From Paraburkholderia largidicola (GTDB taxonomy: Bacteria; Pseudomonadota; Gammaproteobacteria; Burkholderiales; Burkholderiaceae), in contig NZ_AP023175.1 of NCBI RefSeq assembly GCF_013426895.1, forward strand, positions 2,480,001 to 2,544,000: a stretch of DNA of 64,000 nt, in the 5' to 3' direction. The position numbers were made by a program, and so were the translations under genes. The notes beneath the pieces were generated by a model, which saw only the letters and a program-made list of their open reading frames with translations, was not told the origin of the DNA and searched no databases. Below are positions 1 to 9,033 of this stretch, one piece after another (positions within the stretch are counted from its first letter, which is position 1; each line of letters opens with the position of its first letter).

Positions 1-313
1 GCCGAGCCGGAATACGTCCGCGTGCACCGCGCCCCTCGTATGTGCTTGCATGTCTGCTCCTCGAACTGATGCTGATGCGCCGTGCATGCGAGTTGAAAGA
101 CTGCTTCGCATGAGCGGCGCGGACGTCAGCTAAACAGCAAATCGCATTCCGCAGCAATCAGGGCAAAACCGCATTCGAAAAATCTTCAAGCAAACGTTTT
201 CGTGTGCTTGAGCCATTTTTTTTGCGGGCCAGATACATTAAGTTTGCTGTTGCTTACGTCGATATAACGGTTCGAGGCGGAAAACAATCACGGGACGGCA
301 CGAGGGCTGATTT
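1..313. other. Upstream region, no gene recognised
   Basis: All three forward frames close within the first 140 bases and none gives a recognisable protein tail. The stretch from about 180 to 313 is less GC-rich and probably carries the promoter and leader of the GGDEF/EAL gene that starts at 314. No riboswitch or convincing -35/-10 pair was identified. Confidence 0.4.
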
Positions 314-3148
314 ATGTGGAATGCCGATCTGTCGGCAGGCGGGGCGGGCTCGCAATCGATCGACGACGCAGCGCGTGCGGTGGAGGCGCGCGGCGTGCCC
401 TGGGCATGGTATCGCGCGGGCCAGCATCTCGAACTGGTGCGCGAAGGTGCGACGCGGTTCGATTGGCCGCGCTCGATCGTGCCCGCGATGCTGCACGACG
501 CCTGCGTCGAGCGCGGCTGGTTCGCGTGGCCGACGGGCCGCAGCGATCTTGCGCTCGGCTGGCTGCTCGCGCCCGCGTCGTTCGCGTCGGACCCCGCCTT
601 TGCGGCGCTCGCGCGCGCGATCGGCGAACAGATGCAGGCCGACGCGCTGGTGCGCGCACAAAACGTGCAGCGCGTGCTGTACGACATCGCGTATCTGGCC
701 AGTTCGATCAGCGAGCGCGGCGAATTCCTGCAGGCCATTCACGAGCGTCTTGGCACGCTGATCGACGCGGAGAACTTCTATCTCGCGCTCTACGACGGCG
801 AAACGGGCGCCGTCACGTATCCGTATTACATCGACCTGATCGACACGGAAGCCGTCGACACGAATCACATGGACATGGTCGACCCCGAGCGCCTGTCGCT
901 CACGGGTTACGTGCTGACCACAGGCCAGCCGCTGCTGATCGACGAGAAGGGCATCATCGATGCGGCCGCGACGGGGCGCTTCTACTGCGTCGGGCACCGG
1001 CCGAAGTTCTGGATGGGCGCGCCGCTGAAGAACGCGTCGGACGAAGTGTTCGGCATGGTGACGATGCAGGTCTACGACGCGTCGCGCATCTATAGCGCTG
1101 AAGACCGCGCGCTGTTTCTGGTCGTTGCGCGGCACGTGGCGATGGCGCTCGACCGTATTCTGCACCGCGTCGGCCTCGAAGCCGAAGTGGCGCGCCGCAC
1201 GGCCGAGCTGTCGCGGCTGAACGACACGCTGCGCGCGGAAATCGCCGAGCGCGAGCGCGCGCAGCATCTGCAGGCAGCGCTGTTCGAGATCGCCGAGCTG
1301 TCGAGTCAATCGGTCGATATCGGCAAGTTCTTTCGCAGTCTGCATGCGATCGTGGGCGGGCTGCTGTATGCGAAGAACTTCTATATCGCGCTGTTCGAAC
1401 CCGCGACGGCGGAAGTGTCGTTTCCGTATTACATCGACGAAACGCAGCACGACATACCAGCGCCGCGCCGCGGCGAGCGGGGGTTGACCGAGTATGTGAT
1501 CCGCCAGCGCGTGCCTTGCCTGCTCGACACCAGCGACGCCGTGCGTCTCGTCGAGGCGGGCGAGATCAAGCTGGACAGCGAGAACATCCGCTTGCGTTCG
1601 TGGCTTGGCGTGCCGCTGTTCGATGGCAGCGTGGTGCGCGGCGTGCTCGTCGTGCAGAGCTATTCGTCGAGCGTGCGTTACGACAGGCGCGATCAGGAAC
1701 TGCTGACCTTCGTGTCGCGCCACATCGATACGGCGCTGTCGCGGCGGCGCGTCGCGGAAGCGCAGCATGCGGCGAATCTCGAACTCGAAGCGCGCGTGCT
1801 GGTGCGCACGCAGGAACTCGACGCGGCCAACGCGCGGCTGTTGCACGAGAACTATCACGACGCACTGACGGGCCTGCCGAACCGCTCGCATCTGTACGAG
1901 CGGCTCGAAGCGGCGTGGCTTGGCTACAGCAAGCGCGGCGAGCCGTTGTCCGTGCTGTTCATCGACCTCGACCGCTTCAAGGTCGTCAACGACAGTCTCG
2001 GTCATCTGTTCGGCGATGCATTGCTCGTCGACGTGGCGGGTCGGTTGCGCGAATGCTTGCGGCGCGACGATCTGCTCGCGCGTCTGGGCGGCGACGAGTT
2101 CGCCGTCGTCGTGCCGGGCGCGAACCTGCAAACGGTGCTGTCGCTCGCGGAGCGCATCCTGGCGGCTTTCGATACGCCGTTCAACATCGGCGAGCAGACC
2201 GTGTTCACGTCGTGCAGCGTCGGCGTGGTGAGCGCGGACAGCGCGCATCACCGCGAACCCGCCGATCTGCTGCGCGACGCCGATGCCGCGATGTACCGCG
2301 TGAAGAATCGCGGCCGGGACAGCTTCGCGGTGTTCAACCACCAGATGCGCCGTGAGCTGTCGGATCAGATCGAAACGGAGGGCGCGCTGCGCAATGCGCT
2401 CAAGCGCGATGACGAGCTGGTGCCGTATTTCCAGCCGATCGTCGATATCGGCAGCGGCCAGCTCGTTGCGCTAGAAGCGTTGATCCGCTGGCGGCAGCCG
2501 AACGGCGAGGTCTGGGCGCCGGGGCGATTCTTGCCCGCGGTGGAAGGGCTGAAGCTGATCGGGCGACTGGACATGTACATGCTGACGCGTGTGGCGGAGA
2601 TTCTCGCGCAGCCGGAGCATATCGACTGGCCGCCCGTGCAGGTGAATCTGTCCAGCTACAGCATCACGCGCCCCGAGTTCGCGGACGAACTGCTCGAACT
2701 GTTGAAACGTTATGGCGTGCATCCTTCGCGCATTTCACTCGAGCTGACGGAAGGCGCGCTCGTTGCCGAGCCGGACCTTGCGCGCACGACGATGCAAAGC
2801 CTCGCGGATAACGGCATGTGCGTCGTGCTCGACGATTTCGGCACAGGCTTTTCTTCATTGAGCTATGTGCACCAGTACCGATTCAGCGGATTGAAGATCG
2901 ACAAGTCGTTCGTGCTCGAGTTGACACAAAGCGCGCGCAGCCGCGCGATTGTGCGCGCGATCGTGCGGATGGCGGAGTCGCTCGAACTGACGGTGGTTGC
3001 GGAGGGCATCGAGGACCAGTCGACGCTGGAACTGTTGCGCACGATCGGCGCGGCGCACGGGCAGGGGTATCACCTGGCGCGGCCGATGTCGCTGGACGCG
3101 CTGATGTCGTCGCCGCTGGCGCCGCGCTCGCGGGCAATGGAGCAGTAG
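314..3148 (+). CDS. GAF-GAF-GGDEF-EAL cyclic-di-GMP protein
   Basis: 944-aa cytoplasmic signalling protein that probably makes and/or breaks cyclic-di-GMP. The N-terminal ~110 residues are unassigned. Two GAF-like sensor domains follow, roughly residues 120-280 and 320-480, each containing a similar FY(L/I)AL segment and a YYID segment, and each followed by a coiled-coil stretch. The GGDEF domain has an intact GGDEF signature and an RxxD (RRDD) five residues upstream, the usual inhibitory I-site. The EAL domain keeps EALIRW, DDFGTGFSSL and KIDKSFV, so both catalytic halves look intact. No membrane segments are visible, so the input is probably a soluble ligand or partner. Downstream is a convergent peroxidase-like gene, so it is monocistronic. 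Confidence 0.95.
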   Translation: MWNADLSAGGAGSQSIDDAARAVEARGVPWAWYRAGQHLELVREGATRFDWPRSIVPAMLHDACVERGWFAWPTGRSDLALGWLLAPASFASDPAFAALARAIGEQMQADALVRAQNVQRVLYDIAYLASSISERGEFLQAIHERLGTLIDAENFYLALYDGETGAVTYPYYIDLIDTEAVDTNHMDMVDPERLSLTGYVLTTGQPLLIDEKGIIDAAATGRFYCVGHRPKFWMGAPLKNASDEVFGMVTMQVYDASRIYSAEDRALFLVVARHVAMALDRILHRVGLEAEVARRTAELSRLNDTLRAEIAERERAQHLQAALFEIAELSSQSVDIGKFFRSLHAIVGGLLYAKNFYIALFEPATAEVSFPYYIDETQHDIPAPRRGERGLTEYVIRQRVPCLLDTSDAVRLVEAGEIKLDSENIRLRSWLGVPLFDGSVVRGVLVVQSYSSSVRYDRRDQELLTFVSRHIDTALSRRRVAEAQHAANLELEARVLVRTQELDAANARLLHENYHDALTGLPNRSHLYERLEAAWLGYSKRGEPLSVLFIDLDRFKVVNDSLGHLFGDALLVDVAGRLRECLRRDDLLARLGGDEFAVVVPGANLQTVLSLAERILAAFDTPFNIGEQTVFTSCSVGVVSADSAHHREPADLLRDADAAMYRVKNRGRDSFAVFNHQMRRELSDQIETEGALRNALKRDDELVPYFQPIVDIGSGQLVALEALIRWRQPNGEVWAPGRFLPAVEGLKLIGRLDMYMLTRVAEILAQPEHIDWPPVQVNLSSYSITRPEFADELLELLKRYGVHPSRISLELTEGALVAEPDLARTTMQSLADNGMCVVLDDFGTGFSSLSYVHQYRFSGLKIDKSFVLELTQSARSRAIVRAIVRMAESLELTVVAEGIEDQSTLELLRTIGAAHGQGYHLARPMSLDALMSSPLAPRSRAMEQ

Positions 3149-3164
3149 TGCTCCTGGCTGACTT

Positions 3165-3746
3165 CTATTCGCGTGGGATGCGGCCCATCAGGTAGAACTC
3201 GTCGTTGGGGCGCATCGAGATGACGTTGGCCATGCGGTTCGACAGGCCGAAGAACGCGGTGATGGCGGTGATGTCCCAGATGTCGGCATCGTCGAAGCCG
3301 TAGTCGCGTAGTGTTTTGAAGTCTTCGTCGTTGATGGAGGCTGAATCGCTGCACACTTTTATGGCGAAATCCAGCATTGCTTTCTGGCGTGGGGTGATGT
3401 CGGCCTTTCGATGATTCACTGCTAGTTGATCCGCTAGCAACGGTTGCTTTTCGTAGATGCGCAGGATGGCGCCGTGCGCGACTACGCAGTAGAGGCAATT
3501 GTTCACCGCGCTCGTTGCGACGACGATCATTTCGCGCTCGCCTTTGGTGAGACCGCCTTCTTTCAGCATCAAGGCATCGTGGTAGGCGAAGAAGGCCCGG
3601 AATTCGTCCGGGCGATGAGCCAGTGTCAGGAAGACGTTCGGGACGAAGCCCGCTTTGGCCTGGACTTCCAGTATTCGCGCGCGGATGTCGTCGGGCCATT
3701 CGCCCGGGGTCGGGACGGGGTAGCGGCTGATCGATGTTTCTGGCAT
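3165..3746 (-). CDS. Carboxymuconolactone decarboxylase/AhpD-fold peroxidase-related enzyme
   Basis: 193-aa alpha-helical protein of the AhpD-like superfamily. The redox CxxC motif is visible in NCLYCVVAHG, with the nearby histidine used by alkylhydroperoxidases. The family's proposed role is thiol-based peroxide reduction, but the physiological substrate of this subgroup is unknown. The frame is open further upstream to 3815, but the ATG at 3746 has AAGGAG eight bases upstream and starts the conserved protein (MPETSISRY). The extra upstream codons lie in the edge of a large palindromic repeat. It is convergent with the GGDEF/EAL gene, 16 bp apart. Confidence 0.88.
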   Translation of the reverse strand: MPETSISRYPVPTPGEWPDDIRARILEVQAKAGFVPNVFLTLAHRPDEFRAFFAYHDALMLKEGGLTKGEREMIVVATSAVNNCLYCVVAHGAILRIYEKQPLLADQLAVNHRKADITPRQKAMLDFAIKVCSDSASINDEDFKTLRDYGFDDADIWDITAITAFFGLSNRMANVISMRPNDEFYLMGRIPRE

Positions 3747-3767
3747 GGCAGTGGCTCCTTTTTTCTC

Positions 3768-4551
3768 TGTCTGCGACGCTGGGTGGTTTGCTTGTGTTTG
3801 TGCTGGCATCCGCATTTTGTTACTGGTGCTTCAAACGTTGCCCCTGTGCGGGGCGGCACCTACTTTTCTTTGCCGCCGCAAAGAAAAGTAGGCAAAAGAA
3901 AGCGGCTCACACCGCCAGATCTAGTATTTGCCTGAGGGCCCCCGTAGGGTCTTACGCTTCAAGCGGCAACGCCCTGCTTCGCGCTCGTTGCCAACGTCCT
4001 CTCTGTACGCCTCACCCGCTCCACGCACCCGCATTACCGCATGACGTGCCAGATGCTCCGCGGCCGCCCAGGTGGCAAACTGTGTGTAGGCCGTAGTACC
4101 TCACACGCCTCGCTCCGACCGCCGCGCATGCGTTCCACCCTGTAAGAGCGCGATCCTATACGACGCGACAACCTACACACAGTTTGCCACCTATGGGGTC
4201 GAAATTGTTCGACACTAATGACCCTTACCACGGGTGCTCGAAGCGGGTGAGGCGTTGATTCAAAGCGTTGGCAACGCAGGGGAACAGATACGCTGCCGTA
4301 TGAAGCGCGGGACCGGTTGGGGGCCCTCAGGCAGGAACAAGGATTGGCGGTGTGAGCCGCTTTCTTTTGCCTACTTTTCTTTGCGGCGGCAAAGAAAAAT
4401 AGGTGCCGCCCCGCACAGGGGCAACGCGTGAAGCTAGATAACAAATCGCGGATGCCAGCGAAAAGACCCGCATACCTAACCCTCCCGCGCCGAGAAAACG
4501 CAACCGCGGATGCCAGCGCAAACACAAGCAAACCACCCAGCGTCGCAGACA
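3768..4551. repeat. 784-bp imperfect palindromic element, copy 1 (intact)
   Basis: The outermost 46 bases at each end are inverted copies of each other with a single mismatch. The inner parts of the arms also pair with more divergence: the CCCCTGTGCGGGG segment, the AAAGAAAGCGGCTCACACCG segment, and a central pair of GGTGGCAAACTGTGTGTAGG (about 4070 and, inverted, 4170-4192). Each arm carries a nested hairpin; the left one (3859-3892) has a perfect 15-bp stem around a CGCC loop. The right arm has two copies of GCGGATGCCAGCG and the left only one. A second copy lies at 6085-8150. Reading frames across it are low-complexity and mirror each other, so I treat it as non-coding. Confidence 0.9.
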
Positions 4552-4561
4552 ACAAAAAACC

Positions 4562-5971
4562 CTACTTCGTGGTGATCTCCCGCTTCCCCCTCACGATCTC
4601 ATCCCCAGCATTAGCCGACAACTTCCTGGTAACAAGAATCGAAGCAAACGAACAGAACCCAACCACAACAAACGCTGGCCAGAAATCCGACCACTGCAGC
4701 GCAGCATGCCCATGCACAGCGCGAGTAATCGACAAAACAATACCCGCAACGGTAACCCCAAGCCCGAGAGAAATCTGCTGCACAACACTGCCGAGACTAG
4801 TCGCCCGACCCACATCACGACTTTCGATCTCCGCATAAGTCATCGAGTTCAAACTCGTAAACTGCAAAGCAGGAAAGAACCCACCAAGCAGCACAATGAG
4901 CCAGATCAACCACGTCGGCGTCCCGGGAAAAAACGCCCCACACGCGGCAATCGCGATACCCGAATACGCCGCGTTGTACATCAACACAGTGCGAAAACCC
5001 CAGCGTCGCAAGACAGTGGCAGCCAGCGTCCGCATGAACATGCCGCCAAACGCCGACGCACACGTAATCAACCCCGATTCGAACGCGCTCATCCCAAGCC
5101 CTTCCTGCAGCACGAGCGGCAGCAAAAACGGCACGGCACCAAGCCCGATACGAAACAACGAACCACCCAGCACGCTCGCCTGAAACGTCGGCACGCGAAA
5201 AAACCGCAAATCGAGCAATGGACGCTCGACACGTCGCGCATAGAGCACATAAATCCCGAGCATCACCGCGCCGATCACCGTCATCACGGTCGCCGTCGTG
5301 CCCGTCACCAGTTCGCCGTCGGTGAGCGAAAGCCCGAGCAGAAACAGCGACGCCCCGCCCGCCGACAGAACGAAACCGACCCAGTCGAGCGGACCCGGAT
5401 GCGGCTCACGCGTGTTCTTGATGTACTTGTTGGTGAGCCAGATGCCCAGAATGCCGACGGGAATGTTGATGAAGAAAATCAGCCGCCAATGCAGATAAGT
5501 CGTGATGAAGCCGCCGAGCAGCGGCCCGGCCGCGGGTCCGAGCATCGCGGGCACGCTCAGGTAGTTCATCGCGCGGATGTACTCGGAACGCTCCACCACG
5601 CGAAAGATGATGATCCGCCCGACAGGCACCATCATCGCGCCGCCCACGCCCTGTATGAAGCGCGCGACCGTAAATGTCGCAAGCGATGTCGAGGCCGCGC
5701 ACGCCAGCGAGCCGACCACGAAGATGCCGATTGCCGTGCGGAACACCGAGCGCGCGCCGAAACGGTCGGCCAGCCATCCGCAAACGGGAATGAACACGCC
5801 GAGCCCCAGCACGTAGCTGGTGACGGCGATTTTCAGCGTGACGGGGTCCCGGCCGAAGGCGCGCGCCATTTCAGGCAGCGCAGTGACGATGACATTCGCA
5901 TCGACGCTCTCCATGAACATCGCGCAGGCGACGATGACGGGAGCGATAAAAGCCTTGATGGCAAGCAGCAC
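4562..5971 (-). CDS. DHA2-type MFS multidrug efflux transporter
   Basis: 469-aa inner-membrane proton-driven exporter of the 14-helix DHA2 (EmrB/QacA-like) branch. The first helix contains MESVDANVIVTALPEMA, the D1 motif of the family; the loop GWLADRFGAR is MFS motif A; and helix 5 has GPAAGPLLGGF, the antiporter motif C. The first codon is GTG with no good Shine-Dalgarno, so the exact start is uncertain. The gene sits alone between two palindromic elements: its stop is 10 bp from copy 1 and its start ~110 bp from copy 2. No membrane-fusion partner or regulator adjoins it, so the substrate cannot be inferred. Confidence 0.9.
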   Translation of the reverse strand: MLLAIKAFIAPVIVACAMFMESVDANVIVTALPEMARAFGRDPVTLKIAVTSYVLGLGVFIPVCGWLADRFGARSVFRTAIGIFVVGSLACAASTSLATFTVARFIQGVGGAMMVPVGRIIIFRVVERSEYIRAMNYLSVPAMLGPAAGPLLGGFITTYLHWRLIFFINIPVGILGIWLTNKYIKNTREPHPGPLDWVGFVLSAGGASLFLLGLSLTDGELVTGTTATVMTVIGAVMLGIYVLYARRVERPLLDLRFFRVPTFQASVLGGSLFRIGLGAVPFLLPLVLQEGLGMSAFESGLITCASAFGGMFMRTLAATVLRRWGFRTVLMYNAAYSGIAIAACGAFFPGTPTWLIWLIVLLGGFFPALQFTSLNSMTYAEIESRDVGRATSLGSVVQQISLGLGVTVAGIVLSITRAVHGHAALQWSDFWPAFVVVGFCSFASILVTRKLSANAGDEIVRGKREITTK

Positions 5972-6084
5972 GGGCGGCGAGCGATGTAAGTGAACGTTGA
6001 TTATTGCATAGACGGTCTGTCGAGTGCCATGACGTTGTGGTTACAACTGGATTTGCCCCTGTGTGGGGCGGGACTTTGCTTTGC

Positions 6085-6191
6085 CTGCGACGCTGGTGGG
6101 TTTGTTTTGGTTTGCGGTGGCATCCGCGATTTGTTAGCGTGCTTCACGCGTTGCCCCTGTGCGGGGCGGCACCTACTTTTCTTTGCCGCCG
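6085..6191. repeat. Palindromic element copy 2, left fragment (split by IS)
   Basis: Left part of a second copy of the palindrome at 3768-4551: the CTGCGACGCTGG edge, one GGCATCCGCG unit, GTTGCCCCTGTGCGGGGCGG and the first half of the nested hairpin. Together with 7470-8150 and without the insertion and duplicated target it is about 782 bp, almost exactly the length of copy 1. A further fragment (GCCCCTGTGTGGGGCGG near 6056) lies just outside. Confidence 0.88.
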
Positions 6192-7469
6192 TGTACAGAC
6201 TGGAGACATGGTTGACACATGTACAGGGACATCGCTGACACATGATGGTCAGGGTTTTACTGTCTTCAGGTCAAGTTTTGCGACTCGCTGATGGGCAAAC
6301 CAGAGCTCGATCACTCCGTCTTCGTTTTCGCTCGGGCGGGCTGCCACCTGCAGCCCCTTGAGCGCAATCGAGAGCTTCACTTTCTCGCCTCGCACGCGCA
6401 CCACGCCGCTTGCATTGACCTGTAGCACTTCATCGCCGCAACCGTATTCGGGCTCGGGCAGCCGCTCCGGCATCCTGCGCAGGCTGCACGCGTAGCGGGT
6501 GACCGGCACCGCCATGTCCAGTGCCTCATGCGGACGCTCGGTGTTGTACACCTGCCGCCAGCGATCCAGTACCTGCTGCACGTGCGCGTGCGTGGTGAAC
6601 GTGTGCCGCTCCAGCACTTCGGCCTTCAGCGAGCGGTGAAACCGTTCATCCTTGCCATTGGTCTGCGGGTGATACGGGCGGCTATAGCTCACCTGGATGC
6701 CCAGCCGGATCAGCCAGACCGCGAGCTCGGTGAGCTGCCCCGGCGCACTGGGCGAGCCCCACGGCGCGCCGTTGTCGGTGTTGATGCGCGATGGCAGCCC
6801 GTAGCAGCGAAACGCCCGCTCAAGCTCTGCCTGCACGATCCCGGTGGTGGTGCGCGCGCAGGCGCTCAGCACGATGTTGTAGCGCGAGTGGTCATCGATG
6901 ACCGTCAGCGGCGCGCAGCGCCCGCTCTCCAGCGTCGGGAAGTCGCCCTTGAAGTCCATCTGCCACAACGAGTTCGGATGCTCGTGCTCGAAGCGTTGCC
7001 AGTGCTGGCGCTGGCGGGACGCCTGCTCGTCAATGAGCCCGTGGCGTCGCAGGATCTCGGTGATGGTGGCGGGCGCGGGAACCTCAATCTGGCCCAGATC
7101 GCGCAGGCGCCGTGCGATCTTGCGTCCGCCCCAGCCATGCTCGCGGCGCAGGTCCAGCACCAGTGCCTCGATGTGCTCCGGTGAGCGTGTGGGGCTGTGA
7201 TGCGGGCGCCGGGAGCGGTCGGCCAGCCCCTTGCTACCCTCAGACTTGTGGCGGGCGAGCCACTTGTAGCCGGTCTGGCGGGTGATCTTGAATTTACGGC
7301 ATAGCTCGCTGAACGGGAGCGCCTGTGTGGCGGCCTCGCAGACGAAGTCTTCGCGACGATTCATGGTGTCTTTTACATCCCAGGGCATGGTTGGAATCCG
7401 GGCGTTTGATTACCCGAAAGTGTCAGTCATGTCCCTGTACACCTGTCAGCGATGTCTCCAGTCTGTACA
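6192..7469 (-). mobile_element. IS481-family insertion sequence, complete, 1278 bp
   Basis: Both ends begin TGTACAGACTGGAGACAT and match as inverted repeats over about 50 bases with six mismatches. Each end contains two related blocks (TGTACAG...GACAT..TGACA, repeated ~28 bases further in), which look like paired transposase sites. The element is flanked by the 6-bp direct repeat CCGCCG (6186-6191 and 7470-7475). Removing the element and one repeat restores the sequence found in palindrome copy 1. One intact transposase gene fills it. The intact ends and perfect duplication suggest a fairly recent insertion. Confidence 0.93.
6249..7388 (-). CDS. IS481-family transposase (DDE integrase core)
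   Basis: 379-aa transposase. The N-terminus is a helix-turn-helix region (CRKFKITRQTGYKWLARHK), followed by a second HTH-like segment. The rve integrase core shows the catalytic acids: D in WQMDFKGDFP, D in INTDNGAPW and E in NGKDERFHRSL. It has the C-terminal Integrase_3-type tail usual for this family. A second ATG eight codons in (7364, MNRRED) is an alternative start. No frameshift or internal stop is visible, so the enzyme could be active. Confidence 0.94.
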   Translation of the reverse strand: MPWDVKDTMNRREDFVCEAATQALPFSELCRKFKITRQTGYKWLARHKSEGSKGLADRSRRPHHSPTRSPEHIEALVLDLRREHGWGGRKIARRLRDLGQIEVPAPATITEILRRHGLIDEQASRQRQHWQRFEHEHPNSLWQMDFKGDFPTLESGRCAPLTVIDDHSRYNIVLSACARTTTGIVQAELERAFRCYGLPSRINTDNGAPWGSPSAPGQLTELAVWLIRLGIQVSYSRPYHPQTNGKDERFHRSLKAEVLERHTFTTHAHVQQVLDRWRQVYNTERPHEALDMAVPVTRYACSLRRMPERLPEPEYGCGDEVLQVNASGVVRVRGEKVKLSIALKGLQVAARPSENEDGVIELWFAHQRVAKLDLKTVKP

Positions 7470-8150
7470 CCGCCGCAAAGAAAAGTAGGCAAAAGAAAGC
7501 GGCTCACACCGCCAATTCTTGTTCCTGCCTGAGGGCCCCCAACGGGTCTTACGCTTCACACGGCAACTTTCCTGTTCGCGTCCGTTGCCAGCGCCCTTGC
7601 GGTGCGCCTCACCCGCTTCATGTGCCCGCGTCTCAGCACGCCGTGCCAGACAGTCCACCGCCGCCCAGGTGGCAAACTGTGTGTAGGCTCTCGCGCCTTG
7701 CACGCATCACTCCGGACTGGGTAGCAAGATTAATGTTCCTAGTAAGAGCACTACCCTGTGCGGTGCGACAACCTACACACAGTTTGCCACCTGGGCGGCA
7801 CGCGCCATTCGCTGCCGCCGGCCCTTGGACGGGTATCTGAGGCGGGTGAGGCTTCTGTTCAGAGCGTTAGCAACGCACGCAAACAGAAATGCTGCCGTTT
7901 GAAGTGTGGGACCGGTTGGGGCCCTCAGGCAAACACAAGAACTGGCGGTGTTAGCCGCTTTCTTTTGCCTACTTTTCTTTGCGGCGGCAAAGAAAAGTAG
8001 GTGCCGCCCCGCACAGGGGCAACGCTTGCAAACCAATCACATCACGCGGATGCCAGCGAAAAAACCAAAACACCGCCCGGCAACGCCCGCGCCGCGAATG
8101 CATAACGCGGATGCCAGCGAAAATGCAAACCACCCCTAGCGTCGCAGACA
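7470..8150. repeat. Palindromic element copy 2, right fragment
   Basis: Remainder of the second palindrome, beginning with the duplicated CCGCCG. It contains the second half of the nested hairpin, the inverted GGTGGCAAACTGTGTGTAGG pair (about 7669 and 7770-7792), the mirrored AAAGAAAGCGG and CCCCTGTGCGGGG segments near 7960-8025, two GCGGATGCCAGCG units (8045 and 8105), and the AGCGTCGCAGACA edge. The end lies 14 bp from the stop of the DUF190 gene. Open frames across it resemble those in copy 1 and are judged spurious. Confidence 0.88.
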
Positions 8151-8164
8151 AACCCAAAAAACCC

Positions 8165-8500
8165 TTACCCACGCCCGGCCGAGCCATCACCTCCAATCCA
8201 TCCAAACTCCACCGGCGTACGCGTAAAAAACACATGAACATCCGCCGCGCGCACGATATCCAGCAGGCGGTCCGCCTCGGCATCCGTAGTGGCGAGAATA
8301 AGCTGCTGCGGCTGATCACCGAGCGAAAGTGCATGCGCAGCATGAAGAGCCCCCGCGTGCCCAACGCCCTGCGCGCAACTGACCACCGTCGCGCCACGGA
8401 TACCAAGCGCCCGCGCCTCATGCAGCAGCCATTCACAAACGGTCTGATGACCGTGTCGCCGGTTGCGCTCGGTGAAGAAAGTCAATTGACAGCCGTTCAT
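8165..8500 (-). CDS. DUF190 family protein (paralogue 1)
   Basis: 111-aa small cytoplasmic protein of the DUF190 family, a GlnB-like ferredoxin fold. Family features: CQLTFFTERNRRHG at the start, the VCEWLLHEARALGIRGATVV helix-strand unit, and a C-terminal VHVFFTRTPVEF strand. Function is unknown; family members often lie beside CrcB fluoride channels, but no crcB is present here. The frame is open upstream, but homology begins at the ATG at 8500; the Shine-Dalgarno there is weak. It is the last gene of a minus-strand run with the TfoX-like gene and the second DUF190 gene (9034-9360). Confidence 0.8.
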   Translation of the reverse strand: MNGCQLTFFTERNRRHGHQTVCEWLLHEARALGIRGATVVSCAQGVGHAGALHAAHALSLGDQPQQLILATTDAEADRLLDIVRAADVHVFFTRTPVEFGWIGGDGSAGRG

Positions 8501-8541
8501 CACGACGCCCGAATCTGGAGGCCAACCCCGGGCCAACCCCG

Positions 8542-8931
8542 CTACGCCCGCGACGCCGAAGCCGACGGCGCCTTGGTGCCCGCATGGCTCACGTGATGCC
8601 GCGCATAGTCGACCGCTTCGATCAGCACCGAGGCGATTTCGCCGACGCGCTCGCGCGGTATCCGTATCTCGACCCATTCGCGCATCGCCGAGCGGCCATA
8701 CGGCTGGAAGGCGAACGCACGGCCCGTGTCCACCAGCATCGCCGCGCGTTCGGCGGGCAACTTGATGCCGATGCCGCTGCCGTACACGCAAAACGCGAGA
8801 TTCGAGCCGACGAACGCAGCCGGACAGCCGAACATCGCGCCTGCGTGCACCGTCGGGTCCTTGTCCTGAACGTAAGCGAACACCGCATCGAACAGTCCGA
8901 CATCATGCAAGAGTCTTGGCTCTGTTTTCAT
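8542..8931 (-). CDS. TfoX N-terminal domain-like protein
   Basis: 129-aa protein with a central segment (GAMFGCPAAFVGSNLAFCVYG ending in IGIKLP) resembling the TfoX/Sxy N-terminal domain, followed by RAFAFQPYGR and REWVEI, the usual later strands of that fold. It lacks the helical TfoX C-terminal domain, so a direct role in competence cannot be assumed. The start at 8931 has AGGAGAAA upstream. It lies between two DUF190 genes on the same strand, 41 bp from the downstream one. The C-terminal ~15 residues are alanine/serine-rich and look disordered. Confidence 0.7.
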   Translation of the reverse strand: MKTEPRLLHDVGLFDAVFAYVQDKDPTVHAGAMFGCPAAFVGSNLAFCVYGSGIGIKLPAERAAMLVDTGRAFAFQPYGRSAMREWVEIRIPRERVGEIASVLIEAVDYARHHVSHAGTKAPSASASRA

Positions 8932-9033
8932 CGCGTTTCTCCTGTCGCCCGGATTCGCGTTGCACCGCTAGTGCGTGGGTCGAAAGCATCCAGGTCAAGC
9001 GTGTGCGTCAGACCTGAAACAGATTACGCGTTT

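Noticed and set aside
254..2341. 695-codon frame antisense to the GGDEF/EAL gene
   Set aside because: Shadow of a GC-rich gene, His/Arg/Ala-rich, no domain; the sense strand has clear GGDEF and EAL motifs.
3734..4555. Several open frames of 60-170 codons in palindrome copy 1, with a recurring CPCAGRHL-type peptide
   Set aside because: The same peptide appears in mirrored frames and in copy 2 because the DNA is palindromic; no ribosome sites or domains. Treated as repeat DNA.
4706..5989. 427-codon frame antisense to the DHA2 transporter
   Set aside because: Strongly biased Arg/His/Gln composition with no domain; shadow frame.
7325..8036. Open frames across palindrome copy 2
   Set aside because: Same peptides as copy 1, partly running into the IS edge; spurious.
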